A DNA stretch of 64,000 nucleotides from Rugamonas sp045984285. Its GTDB lineage: Bacteria; Pseudomonadota; Gammaproteobacteria; Burkholderiales; Burkholderiaceae_D. Location of the stretch: assembly GCF_045984285.3 (NCBI RefSeq), contig NZ_JBJQIK030000014.1, positions 57,632 through 121,631 on the forward strand, in the 5' to 3' direction. Position 1 is the stretch's first letter. The number at the start of each line of letters is the position of its first letter. This document shows positions 36,401 to 44,376 of this stretch, in pieces. A program made the position numbers and the translations under genes. The notes beneath the pieces are model-generated. The model ran no database searches and was not told the DNA's origin. It worked only from the letters and a program-made list of their open reading frames with translations.

Positions 36401-37454
36401 CGCCGGCTACAGCACCCTGACCGCGGGCGGCATGAGCCTGCTGGTCAAGAGCGGCATCAGCCTGCTGGGCAACACGGTTTCCGCAGTCGCCACGCCGGCC
36501 ATGGTCTTCACCGACAGCAGCCCGATGAGCGGCGGCTACGGCGCCGACCGCATCACGGCCGACAGCAGCTTCTCCGTATCCGGGCTGGAGTCCGGCGGCC
36601 ACTGGAAATACTCGACCAATGGCGGCAGCACCTGGCTTGACGGCAGCGGCAGCAGCTTCACGCTGGCCGAGGGCACGTACGCTGCAGGCCAGGTAAAGAT
36701 CCAGCAATGGAATGCCTCGGAAGCGCCAAGCGCCGTCGCCAGCAATAGCGCGGCCTTTACCGTGGACACCACGGCGCCGGCCGGCACCCTGGACTACAAC
36801 TTCGCCATCGACAGCGATATCGCCATCGCCGCCAGCGGCCTCTCGTCCGGCGCAATCGTGGAATACAGTGCCGACGGCGGCAGCAGCTGGCAGCAGGCGG
36901 TGCTGGAAGGCGACGGCAAATGGCATGCGCACAATGCGGGCGTGGGCACGGGCGGCTACCTCGGCGTGCAGATCAGCGACGTGGCAGGCAACCTGGGCGG
37001 CGCGCCGGTCTACGTGGGCGACAATTACGCCGGCAGCTTCACCGGCAGCAGCGGCGCTGTCGTGCTCGGCAACGGCGGCGCCGACACGCTGGACAGCGCC
37101 GATGCCGGCTTCCTGCGCTTCGAAGGCGGCTCCGGCACCGATACCCTGCACATCACGGGCAGCGGGCAAAGCCTGGACCTGGCCAGCCTGGCCGGCAAAC
37201 TCGACAGCGTAGAGGTGATCGACCTCGGCAGCGGCATCAACACGCTGATGGCCTACAGCCCGGCGAACGCCGGCGCCATCGCCGGCGGCATGCTCACCAT
37301 TGAAGGCAGCTCCGGCACGGTGGACATCGGCCATCACAACTGGCTGCTGGACTTGCTGCCCGTAGCCGGCTACCACGTCTTCCTGCTCGGCGGCACGACG
37401 CTGCGCGTGGCGGATAACCTGAGCATCGTCGGCGATACCATCCTGCTGGCCTGA
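33438..37454 (+). CDS. Giant Ig-like repeat protein, probable type I secretion substrate (paralogue 1)
   Basis: A 1338-residue acidic protein, rich in Gly, Ser, Thr, Ala and Asp and almost free of Cys. It begins with an SbsA/Big_5-type Ig-like domain (APNLLSVSPSNNGSGVAVG, FTEAVKAGTG, GASDTR). This is followed by several repeat domains of about 100 residues, including two matching WKYS-DGG-SW...AAGQ-K-QQW units (near 710 and 1055). Two copies of a C-terminal-type module with GGGDSDTL / GGSGTDTL (about 905-1015 and 1215-1338) recall degenerate RTX turns. No Sec signal peptide is present, and it ends in a hydrophobic GDTILLA tail. Extracellular adhesin or matrix function is inference. The ATG follows CCGGAG. 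Confidence 0.8.
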   Translation: MPTLDTTAPNLLSVSPSNNGSGVAVGTVIVLQFTEAVKAGTGSFTVTDGITQSYIGRDGQPGSRIVGASDTRTFPVADGQVSISGNTVTITLDAPLKGGLNYSVTATKGAITDIAGNAFSGLSDTSQFHFETSAPVLLNATVTSIDISDDTGASSSDFITAHSVQSISGNYSGTLHAGEYVEVSFDNGASWHTASAASGSWSLVGTLPAGSNTLAARVSNGSTSTSALEQEYKVDAIAPAVASLALSDTSLEAGDTATLTLVLTEKLQAPLSAADFSTVGGHLDGLSVSADGLTWTGTFTSTNLAGSGSISFNASGAQQDTAGNAIGSGASVAFSSAVTLSTTLSSDSGYSATDFITRYASQTVRVTYGAALSGGDKIQIGIDGNWADALWDGTQWARSGVTLGDSGVVQTRIVDASGSTVKAITSKAYQVDTGAPSASLSGDRLDLLDGCDTGYSHTDNLTAESQPTLRVDMAGVTGLQAGDVVEIFDNSNDNIVLGHYVLTAADLGASGQYLAGNLTIDLIDGSISQGDAHSIKVRIGNLAQSGHGAASDALDIRVDHTAPVVVSTTPTAAGTGANLAAITLRFDEDVYLNVGTSFRLANDAGTEVQEFNGEAAPSHYMYDSATHALDILLHAGLQNSTHYTLTASSGLGDYAGNKVYEVDDVVLSFTTTATGTIVLDPTLALQDDTGAGGDFITSNGQLNIGSLDSGGRWKYSLDGGASWTWGDSSDAHLHLAANSSYAAGQIKVQQWTADNNYSAIVSNGSAITIDSSAPTATIDFAEVDNFFGLGATSLTIGDIRLGGTVGGALVQYTLDGGGSWSSATPDGVHTVWTASGNLAMGGYIGLRVADLAGNVADNGFAAAPGAYTVFIGDGYGGSEFATGHDSILLARGGNDLFSTADGSFRYIDGGGDSDTLRLSGSGLDLDAAGWQGKLLNVETIALGSGNSLTVHDAAALQAIAGGSTLKIDGDSGSILDIGEGLWTLGGTSAGYSTLTAGGMSLLVKSGISLLGNTVSAVATPAMVFTDSSPMSGGYGADRITADSSFSVSGLESGGHWKYSTNGGSTWLDGSGSSFTLAEGTYAAGQVKIQQWNASEAPSAVASNSAAFTVDTTAPAGTLDYNFAIDSDIAIAASGLSSGAIVEYSADGGSSWQQAVLEGDGKWHAHNAGVGTGGYLGVQISDVAGNLGGAPVYVGDNYAGSFTGSSGAVVLGNGGADTLDSADAGFLRFEGGSGTDTLHITGSGQSLDLASLAGKLDSVEVIDLGSGINTLMAYSPANAGAIAGGMLTIEGSSGTVDIGHHNWLLDLLPVAGYHVFLLGGTTLRVADNLSIVGDTILLA

Positions 37455-37474
37455 GGGCCGGCCGGGTGCCATGC

Positions 37475-37490
37475 GTGGCGGCAACGCCAC
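37475..37490 (+). terminator. Small hairpin after the first Ig-like gene
   Basis: GTGGCG-GCAA-CGCCAC, 20 bp after the stop; no T run. Possibly a weak terminator or mRNA 3' end. Confidence 0.3.
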
Positions 37491-37538
37491 AGCGGCAGGA
37501 AAAAATTGTTTCCAAAAGGAAAACTGACGGTGCGTTTT

Positions 37539-37547
37539 TGTTATGAT
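37539..37547 (+). promoter_or_regulatory. Extended -10 promoter candidate before the second Ig-like gene
   Basis: TG-T-TATGAT, 33 bp before the ATG at 37580, in an AT-rich stretch. There is no good -35 at 17 bp, consistent with extended -10 promoters. Confidence 0.4.
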
Positions 37548-37579
37548 ATGCAACCGCCATTGTGTTCTCCGGAGCTGTC

Positions 37580-40500
37580 ATGCCTGCCGATTTTCCGCCC
37601 AAATCCTCACTCACCGTTACCACTCCGTCCGGACCGCTAACGACATCGGGCGATATTGCCTTCGAATTCAGCGGCGCAATCCATGCAGGCAGCGGCAAGA
37701 TCACCATTACCGATGGCATCACGCAGACGTACACGGGGCGCGACGGCAGCCTGCACACCCGCATCGTGGGCGCCTCCGACACGCGCGTCATCGACATCGG
37801 CAGCCCGGAAGTGAGCATCAATGGCAGCACGCTGACCATCAACCCCAGCGAGAACCTGAAGCTGGGCCTGGATTACCATGTGGTCATCGACGCGGGCGCC
37901 GTGCTGGACACGGGCAACGCCACTTTTACCGGGCTTGCCCAAACCGGCGGCTACCACTTCACGCCTGTGATCCCGGTCGACCTGACGATCAGCTTTGAAT
38001 GGGACAGCGGCGTCAGCAACAGCGACCTGGTGACGAACGAAGGCTGGCAGACCATCTATATCGACCTGTCCGAGGAGCCGCTCGCCACCGACCGGGTGGA
38101 AGTGTTTGTTAACGGCAGCTGGGTCACCGCTCACCGTGAAGAAGACGAAGGCCCGGATTATTTCTGGGTGAATGCTGAACTGAATGGCACGGGCGCCATC
38201 ACGGCTCGCCTGGTGTCCGGCAGCGATGCGGTGAAGGGCTCGCAGACCAATACCTTCGTCATCGACTACACGGCCCCGGAGTGGGATCCCTATAACGCCG
38301 CCCTCTCCCTCAATATCGGCAGCGATACCGGCGATACCGGCGATGGCGCCACGCAGTACACCGACGTCGTCATCGATGTGGACCTGCATGATATGAGCGG
38401 CCTGCAGGCGGGCGACATCATCAGCCTGCGCGATCTCTACTACGATGGCTATGAGGGCTACGAACTGGGTCCGCAACGCGGCGCTTCCCACGTGGTCACG
38501 GCAGCCGACCTGGCGGGCTACGGCAAGCTGTCCTTCCATCTCAGCTTCGACCCCGACCATGATTTCGGCGAAAGCACCGACGGCCATTTCCCGCTGACGG
38601 TGGCCGTCAGCGATGTCGCCGGCAATCTCCGCCACAGCAACGATATCATGGACCTGCGCATTGACCGCAGCTCGGCCTACTTCGAGGGCATGGAGACCAG
38701 CAGCGACCTGACCAAGCTGTACCTGCACTTCAGCGAAGTCGTGCGGCCGGCCGGCTTCAAGCTGATCAACCTCGACAACAACAGCGAGATCACCATCACG
38801 CCCGCGATGATGGCCGAGGTTCCCGAGACCAGCACGCTGCAAGTCACGCTGACGGCGGCGCTGGCCGACGGCGCGCACTACCGGCTTGAGTCTTTGGGCT
38901 TCCTGTATGACACGGCCGGCAACATCACCACCACCCATCCGCTGGTGGCGGACACCATCGTGCATTTCGGCCTGGATGCCGTGCTGCATACCATCGTCAT
39001 CAGCAATGACAGCGGCACAGCGGACGGCGTTACCAATGTCGCGGCGCAGACCTTCTCCGGCAGCTTCGACGGCGCTCTGTACGCCGGCCAGTTCATTGAA
39101 GTGTCGCTGGATGGCGGCAGCTCCTGGACCGTCGCCCACGTCAGCGGCACAACCTGGTCGCTGGACGCCACGCTGACCAGCGGCGACCACCTGGTGGTAG
39201 CGCGCGTTCACACGCCTACCGGCTACGGCGAGGAGATCCACACCAACGTCGTGTACCAGACCACGGCGCCCACGCTGGGCTCGCCGCCGGAGATGGAGGC
39301 CGCGGACGACCATGGCATCGCGGACGGCATCACCAATGCCACCAGCATCACGGTAACGCCGATGATTTCGGCCCCCGACATCCCCACCCTGCATGTGGGT
39401 GACCGCATCGAACTGATTAATGCCAGCGCCACCGTACTCGGCTCCCACACCCTGACCGCGAGCGATTTCGAGAACGGCACACTGAACCAGGGCATCTCGA
39501 TCACGCCAGGGCTTGGCACCCACCAGATCAGTACCCGTATCGTGGATGGCGCGGGCAACGTGGGCAACCCAAGCAGCTACTTCACGGTGACCATCGATAA
39601 CACCGCCCCGGGCCTCGGCAGCGCCCCCGACCTGCTGTCCAGCAGCGACGACGGCGCCAGCAACTCCGACAACATCACGACGAATACCAACCTCACAGTG
39701 CGCGCCCTGCTGGCCACTGAAAGCGGCTACCGCGCAGGCGACGTCGTCAACATCGTCCATGAAAACGGCGACGTGCTGGGCGCGCATACCATCACCGCTT
39801 CCGATTTCGACAGCTACGGCAACATCGACGACATCGACATCGCGCTGACCACCCTCGCTGAGGGCTCCCACAAGCTCCATGTGCGCGTCAGCGATGTAGC
39901 CGGTAACACGGCGGAAAGCCCCACGCTGACCGTGACTGTGGTGCCGGATACCGATCCGCCAACGGCCGTGCTGGACATGGATGTGCTGACCTTTAACACC
40001 AGCACCGGCCTGGTTGAAGCCCGCCTCGACGGCGACATTACCGGTACGCGCATCCAGTTTTCAGTCAATGGCGGCGGTACCTGGCTGGAGGGGAACCAGA
40101 GCGGCGACTACTGGTCATTCATCAGCCCCTACGGTCCTTTCAGCGTGCTGCAGATGCGCGTGGTGGACTCGGCCGGCAATATCGGCGACGCCATCAGCGG
40201 CGTTTCCGGTTCGTCCGTCGTGACGGTGGTGTCGGAGTACAACGACGGCACCAGCACCAGCGGCGGCCAGAGCGTGCTGTTCACGCGCGGCGGCGACGAC
40301 TCGATCGCGCTGTCCGATCCATTCAGCTACATCGATGGCGGCAGCGGCACCGATGCGCTGGTGGTGATGGGCAACACGGCGGCGAACGCCAGCGACTGGG
40401 CCGGCAAGGTGCATAACATTGAGCGGATCGACCTGGCCGACACCAGCTCACTGAGCGTGCTGAGTTCCGCCGCGGTATTTGGCCTTGGCATCACCAGCCT

Positions 40501-40660
40501 GCGCATCGACGGCAGCGCGGCGAATTCGGTCAATATCGGCAACCTGGCATGGCTCGCGACCGGCAGCAGCGGCGGCTACCACAGCTATACCGCCAACAAC
40601 ATCACGCTCGAGATCGCGGACGCCATCACGCTCGTTGGCACGCCCGACTACGGCGCCTGA
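37580..40660 (+). CDS. Giant Ig-like repeat protein, probable type I secretion substrate (paralogue 2)
   Basis: A 1026-residue paralogue of the preceding gene product. The N-terminal domain is clearly homologous (GITQTYTGRDG...IVGASDTR against GITQSYIGRDG...IVGASDTR). It then carries Ig-like/Big repeats of about 100-130 residues with DNTAP/DTDPP linkers and VRVSDVAGN ends, and one copy of the C-terminal module (YIDGGSGTDALVVMG...). No signal peptide is seen. The start is chosen at 37580 because CCGGAG lies at the same distance as in paralogue 1; a GTG 18 bp upstream is possible. It converges on the pseudouridine synthase with no gap. Confidence 0.8.
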   Translation: MPADFPPKSSLTVTTPSGPLTTSGDIAFEFSGAIHAGSGKITITDGITQTYTGRDGSLHTRIVGASDTRVIDIGSPEVSINGSTLTINPSENLKLGLDYHVVIDAGAVLDTGNATFTGLAQTGGYHFTPVIPVDLTISFEWDSGVSNSDLVTNEGWQTIYIDLSEEPLATDRVEVFVNGSWVTAHREEDEGPDYFWVNAELNGTGAITARLVSGSDAVKGSQTNTFVIDYTAPEWDPYNAALSLNIGSDTGDTGDGATQYTDVVIDVDLHDMSGLQAGDIISLRDLYYDGYEGYELGPQRGASHVVTAADLAGYGKLSFHLSFDPDHDFGESTDGHFPLTVAVSDVAGNLRHSNDIMDLRIDRSSAYFEGMETSSDLTKLYLHFSEVVRPAGFKLINLDNNSEITITPAMMAEVPETSTLQVTLTAALADGAHYRLESLGFLYDTAGNITTTHPLVADTIVHFGLDAVLHTIVISNDSGTADGVTNVAAQTFSGSFDGALYAGQFIEVSLDGGSSWTVAHVSGTTWSLDATLTSGDHLVVARVHTPTGYGEEIHTNVVYQTTAPTLGSPPEMEAADDHGIADGITNATSITVTPMISAPDIPTLHVGDRIELINASATVLGSHTLTASDFENGTLNQGISITPGLGTHQISTRIVDGAGNVGNPSSYFTVTIDNTAPGLGSAPDLLSSSDDGASNSDNITTNTNLTVRALLATESGYRAGDVVNIVHENGDVLGAHTITASDFDSYGNIDDIDIALTTLAEGSHKLHVRVSDVAGNTAESPTLTVTVVPDTDPPTAVLDMDVLTFNTSTGLVEARLDGDITGTRIQFSVNGGGTWLEGNQSGDYWSFISPYGPFSVLQMRVVDSAGNIGDAISGVSGSSVVTVVSEYNDGTSTSGGQSVLFTRGGDDSIALSDPFSYIDGGSGTDALVVMGNTAANASDWAGKVHNIERIDLADTSSLSVLSSAAVFGLGITSLRIDGSAANSVNIGNLAWLATGSSGGYHSYTANNITLEIADAITLVGTPDYGA

Positions 40661-41569
40661 TCAGAGGCTGCGCCGGCTTTCGAAGTAGCGCAGCTCACCG
40701 GTCAGCGGATCGGGGAAGCTGATGGCGCGCGCCAGCAGCTTGAGGGGCGATGACACGTCGTCCTGCTTGCAGGGCAGCGCCACCGGATAGAAGGCGTCGT
40801 TCACAATGGGAATGCCCAGCGCGGCCAGGTGCACGCGCAGCTGGTGCTGGCGCCCCGTGTGCGGCCACAGGCGGTACAGCACGTGCGCGCCGCGCTGCTC
40901 CACCACATCGATCATCGTCTCCGAATTCGGCTCGCCCGGTTCCTCCTTCATCGTGAAGAACTTGTCGCCTTCCACCATGCGGCTGCGGTAGGTAAAGGGA
41001 AATTCGCGGCCCGGCAGCGGACCGGCCAGCGCTTCATACTCTTTCTGCACCAGGCGTTTCTGGAACAAGGACTGGTAGGCGCCGCGGCTGTCCAGGTTGG
41101 AGGAGAACACCACCAGCCCCGCCGTCTCGCGGTCCAGCCGGTGGATCGGCGCCAGGTCCTCTATGCCCAGCTTGCGGCGCAGGCGCACCAGCAAGGTCTC
41201 CTTCAGGAAGCGGCCGCTGGGAATGGTGGGCAGGAAGTGCGGCTTGTCCACCACCAGGATATGTTCGTCCCGGTACAGCAGCTCCTCCTCGAAGGGAATC
41301 GGCGTCTCCTGTTCCAGCTCGCGGTAATAAAAGATGCGCAGGCCGCGCTTGTAGGGGCTGTCCGGCCGCAGCGGCCTGCCTTCCGCGTCCACCACATCGC
41401 CGCGCGCCATGCGCTCGCGCCACTGCGCATCCGTCACCGCCGGATAGTTGGCCGCCATGAAGCTGATCATGTCCGGCCAATCCCCTTCCGGCAGCCACAG
41501 ATAGCTGGGCGTGACACCGTCGCGCATGGGCAGCGGCGCCCTGCCGTGGAACTTGACGGTGGAGGACAT
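40661..41569 (-). CDS. RluA-family pseudouridine synthase
   Basis: A 302-residue enzyme that isomerises uridine in RNA. The catalytic motif is HRLDRETAG with the active-site Asp, preceded by LYRDEHILVVDKPHFLPTIPSG and followed by the GRQHQLRVHLAALGIPIVNDAFY signature. The ~90-residue N-terminal region is not an S4 domain but a family-specific extension seen in betaproteobacterial RluA-like proteins. Target position (rRNA or tRNA) unknown. Adjacent, without gap, to the M48 protease gene. Confidence 0.9.
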   Translation of the reverse strand: MSSTVKFHGRAPLPMRDGVTPSYLWLPEGDWPDMISFMAANYPAVTDAQWRERMARGDVVDAEGRPLRPDSPYKRGLRIFYYRELEQETPIPFEEELLYRDEHILVVDKPHFLPTIPSGRFLKETLLVRLRRKLGIEDLAPIHRLDRETAGLVVFSSNLDSRGAYQSLFQKRLVQKEYEALAGPLPGREFPFTYRSRMVEGDKFFTMKEEPGEPNSETMIDVVEQRGAHVLYRLWPHTGRQHQLRVHLAALGIPIVNDAFYPVALPCKQDDVSSPLKLLARAISFPDPLTGELRYFESRRSL

Positions 41570-42463
41570 TCAGGACTTGGGCAGCGGCGTGGTGCGGTAA
41601 GGCGGCAGCGCTGCCGCCGTGGTGCCGCGCGTGCGCGCATACACCGGCAGCACCAGCGGCATGGCCTTGTTCATCTCATTGATGCGCGACTCGCCGCTGG
41701 GGTGGGTGGAAATGAACTCGATCGGGCGGCGCGAATTCGAGGCGCCCATCTTCTGCCACAGCGTGATGCCTGCGCGGGGATCGAAGCCGGCGCGCGCGGC
41801 AAGGTCCATGCCCACCAGGTCCGCTTCCGTTTCCTCGCCGCGCGAGAACTTGAGGATGGTCAGTTTGGCCGCCGTGCCTGCAGCCGCATCGGTCAGGCGC
41901 GGGTCGATGCCGAAATAGGCAGACAGACCGAGGCTGGCGAGTTTGCTGGCGACCGACGCCAGCTGCGATTCTCCCGTGCGCTTGGCGGCGTGTTCGCGCA
42001 GCGCGTGCGCGATTTCGTGCCCCATCACCATCGCCGCTTCATCGTCAGTGAGATTGAGCTTGGTGAGGATGCCGGTGTAGAAGGCGATGCGCCCGCCCGG
42101 CATGCAGAAGGCATTCACCTGGTCGGAGTTCAGCAGGTTGACCTGCCATTTCCAGTTCGGCGCTTCCGGATTCCAGCGCGCCACATGCGGAATGATGCGC
42201 TTCGCGATGGCGCGCAGGCGCTGCACCTGCGGATGGTTATCGGGAAACAGCGCGTTCTGCTGGCTGGCCTGCTGCAGCAGTTGCGTGTACTGGAGGCTGG
42301 ACTGCTGCTCGATCTGGTCCGCCGACGCGGCGAGGCGCAGCGGCGACAGCTTCGTGACGGGAATGCCGTCGGTGGGCTGGCGGGGTAAAGGCTGCTGTGC
42401 CGGTGCGGCTTGCATGCACGTGGCGAGTGTCAGGAAGGCGGCAGTACGTTTCAGGTTCTTCAT
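41570..42463 (-). CDS. M48-family metalloprotease (periplasmic)
   Basis: A 297-residue zinc protease of the LoiP/BepA type. A signal peptide (about 1-22, ending MQAAPAQ) is followed by a helical region and the zinc site MGHEIAHALREH, with the third ligand Glu in EETEADLVGMD. Family members degrade misassembled outer-membrane proteins. The start at 42463 (MKNLKRTAAF) gives a clean signal peptide; the upstream ATG would prefix non-signal sequence. Confidence 0.9.
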   Translation of the reverse strand: MKNLKRTAAFLTLATCMQAAPAQQPLPRQPTDGIPVTKLSPLRLAASADQIEQQSSLQYTQLLQQASQQNALFPDNHPQVQRLRAIAKRIIPHVARWNPEAPNWKWQVNLLNSDQVNAFCMPGGRIAFYTGILTKLNLTDDEAAMVMGHEIAHALREHAAKRTGESQLASVASKLASLGLSAYFGIDPRLTDAAAGTAAKLTILKFSRGEETEADLVGMDLAARAGFDPRAGITLWQKMGASNSRRPIEFISTHPSGESRINEMNKAMPLVLPVYARTRGTTAAALPPYRTTPLPKS

Positions 42464-42531
42464 TGCATAGTCTCGGGACGGCCATGGCATTTTGACAAAG
42501 ATTGCCATGGCACGTCACACGATAGCACAGC

Positions 42532-43143
42532 TTACTGCGCGCCCTTCTTGCGCAGCCTGAACACGGCCAGGTCGCCGCGCAGGTTGGGCAGGAAGCCGAC
42601 CATGCGGCCTTCCTGCAGGGCGATGCACTCCAGCACATCCAGGCCCACTTCTTCGGCCAGGTCGCGGAAGTCCTTGATGGTGGCGCAGCGCACGTTCGGC
42701 GTGTCATACCACTCGTAGGGCAGCGACTCGGACACCGGCATGCGCCCTTTCAGCAGCGCCACGCGGTGCGGCCAGTAGGCGAAGTTGGGGAAGGACACAA
42801 TGGCTTCACGGCCCACGCGCACGATATCGCGCAGCAGGTCTTCCACATGCTTCATCATCTGCAGCGAGGAAAGGCAGAGCACCGTGTCGAAGGAGTTGTC
42901 GCCGAAGATGCCGAGGCCCTTCTCCATATCCTGCTGGATCACGCGCACGCCGCGCCGTGTGCTTTCCAGCACCTTGTCGTCCGCCAGTTCCAGGCCGTAG
43001 CCGCTGCATTGCTTGTCGCTCTGCAGGTATTCCATCATCACGCCATCGCCGCAGCCCACGTCCAGCACGTGCGCGCCGGGCTTCACCCAGTGCGCAATGA
43101 AGGCGAGATCGGGACGCGCCTGGCGCAGATCGTCGAAAGTCAT
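42532..43143 (-). CDS. metW: Methionine biosynthesis protein MetW
   Basis: A 203-residue AdoMet-dependent methyltransferase-fold protein with motif VLDVGCGDGVMMEYL near residue 30. In proteobacteria MetW is encoded with MetX and modulates homoserine acyltransferase activity. It overlaps the metX stop by four bases (ATGA). Length and motifs are typical. Confidence 0.94.
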   Translation of the reverse strand: MTFDDLRQARPDLAFIAHWVKPGAHVLDVGCGDGVMMEYLQSDKQCSGYGLELADDKVLESTRRGVRVIQQDMEKGLGIFGDNSFDTVLCLSSLQMMKHVEDLLRDIVRVGREAIVSFPNFAYWPHRVALLKGRMPVSESLPYEWYDTPNVRCATIKDFRDLAEEVGLDVLECIALQEGRMVGFLPNLRGDLAVFRLRKKGAQ

Positions 43144-44291
43144 GCTGCCTCCTTGCTGATGTCGTTCCACACTTGTCCGTAATACGCGCGCACCATATTC
43201 ATGTAGCGCGAATCGTCAAGCAGGAAGGCATCGTGGCCGTGCGGCGCATCGATTTCGGCATAGGTCACTTCGCGGCGGTTGCACAGCAGCGCCTCCACGA
43301 TTTCGCGGCTGCGCTCGGGCGAGAAGCGCCAGTCGGTGGTGAAGGAAGCGAGGAAGAATTTCGCTTTGGTGCCGGCCAGCGTCTTCGCAAGGTCGCCGTC
43401 ATGCACGCGCGCGGGGTCGAAATAGTCCAGCGCCTTGGTGATCAGCAGGTAGGTGTTGGCATCGAAGTACTCGGAGAACTTGTCGCCCTGGTAGCGCAGG
43501 TACGATTCGATTTCGAAATCGATGCCGAAGCCGAACTTGTAGCTGCCCGTTTCCGCCATGTCGCGCAGCTTGCGGCCGAACTTCTCCGCCATGTCATCGT
43601 CCGACAGGTAGGTGATGTGACCGATCATGCGCGCCACTTTCAGGCCGTTCTTCGGCACCACGCCGTGCTCATAGAAGTCGCCGCCGCGGTAATCCGGGTC
43701 GCTCAGGATGGCCTGGCGGGCCACGTCGTTGAAGGCGATGTTCTGGGCCGACAGCTTGGGCGTGGAGGCGATCACCACGCAATGGCGCAGGCGGTCCGGG
43801 TACATGATGCTCCAGGCCAGCGCCTGCATGCCGCCCAGCGAGCCGCCCATCACGGCGGCGAACTGCCTGATGCCGAGGCGGTCGGCCAGCAATGCCTGGG
43901 CATTCACCCAGTCTTCCACCGTCACCACGGGGAAGGCAGCGCCGTAAGGTTTGCCGGTGGCCGGATTGGTGTGCATCGGGCCGGTGGAGCCGAAGCAGGA
44001 GCCGAGATTATTGATGCCGATGACGAAGAACTTATCGGTATCGAGCGGCTTGCCGGGACCGACCATATTGTCCCACCAGCCCACGTTCTTCGGGTCGTCG
44101 GCATAGTAGCCGGCCACGTGGTGCGAGGCGTTCAGCGCATGGCACACCAGCACGGCGTTGGACCGGTCGGCATTCAGGGCGCCATAGGTTTCATACATCA
44201 GCGTATAGCCGCGCAGCGTTGCGCCGCTTTGCAACTGCAGGGGTTCCGCAAATTCCATGGTCTGCGGAGCGACAATTCCTATCGAGGACAT
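43140..44291 (-). CDS. metX: Homoserine O-acyltransferase (acetyl/succinyl)
   Basis: A 383-residue alpha/beta hydrolase that activates homoserine for methionine synthesis. The nucleophile Ser is in VMGGSLGGMQAL, the Asp lies in the C-terminal third and the His in DAPHGHDAFL. Many proteobacterial MetX enzymes use succinyl-CoA, so the acyl donor is not assigned. Coupled to metW. No recognisable SAM or SAH riboswitch precedes it in the 85-bp gap. Confidence 0.95.
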   Translation of the reverse strand: MSSIGIVAPQTMEFAEPLQLQSGATLRGYTLMYETYGALNADRSNAVLVCHALNASHHVAGYYADDPKNVGWWDNMVGPGKPLDTDKFFVIGINNLGSCFGSTGPMHTNPATGKPYGAAFPVVTVEDWVNAQALLADRLGIRQFAAVMGGSLGGMQALAWSIMYPDRLRHCVVIASTPKLSAQNIAFNDVARQAILSDPDYRGGDFYEHGVVPKNGLKVARMIGHITYLSDDDMAEKFGRKLRDMAETGSYKFGFGIDFEIESYLRYQGDKFSEYFDANTYLLITKALDYFDPARVHDGDLAKTLAGTKAKFFLASFTTDWRFSPERSREIVEALLCNRREVTYAEIDAPHGHDAFLLDDSRYMNMVRAYYGQVWNDISKEAA

Positions 44292-44343
44292 GAGGGTTAA
44301 AAGTGAACTAGGTACTGCTGTGGCCCCACGGGCCGTTTAGGAT

Positions 44344-44368
44344 GCGGAACCGCGAGGATGGGTTCCGC
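44344..44368 (-). terminator. Hairpin after ptsI
   Basis: GCGGAACC (44344-44351) pairs with GGTTCCGC (44361-44368). It lies between the ptsI stop and metX start with no T run, so termination would be partial or Rho-assisted. Confidence 0.4.
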
Positions 44369-44376
44369 AGGCTTTC

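Noticed and set aside
35019..39880. Two long antisense open frames (844 and 747 codons) under the Ig-like genes
   Set aside because: They mirror the repetitive GC-rich coding of the plus strand and show no recognisable domain.
44292..44376. Possible SAM or SAH riboswitch before metX
   Set aside because: Only 85 bp with a simple hairpin; none of the conserved riboswitch core segments is visible.
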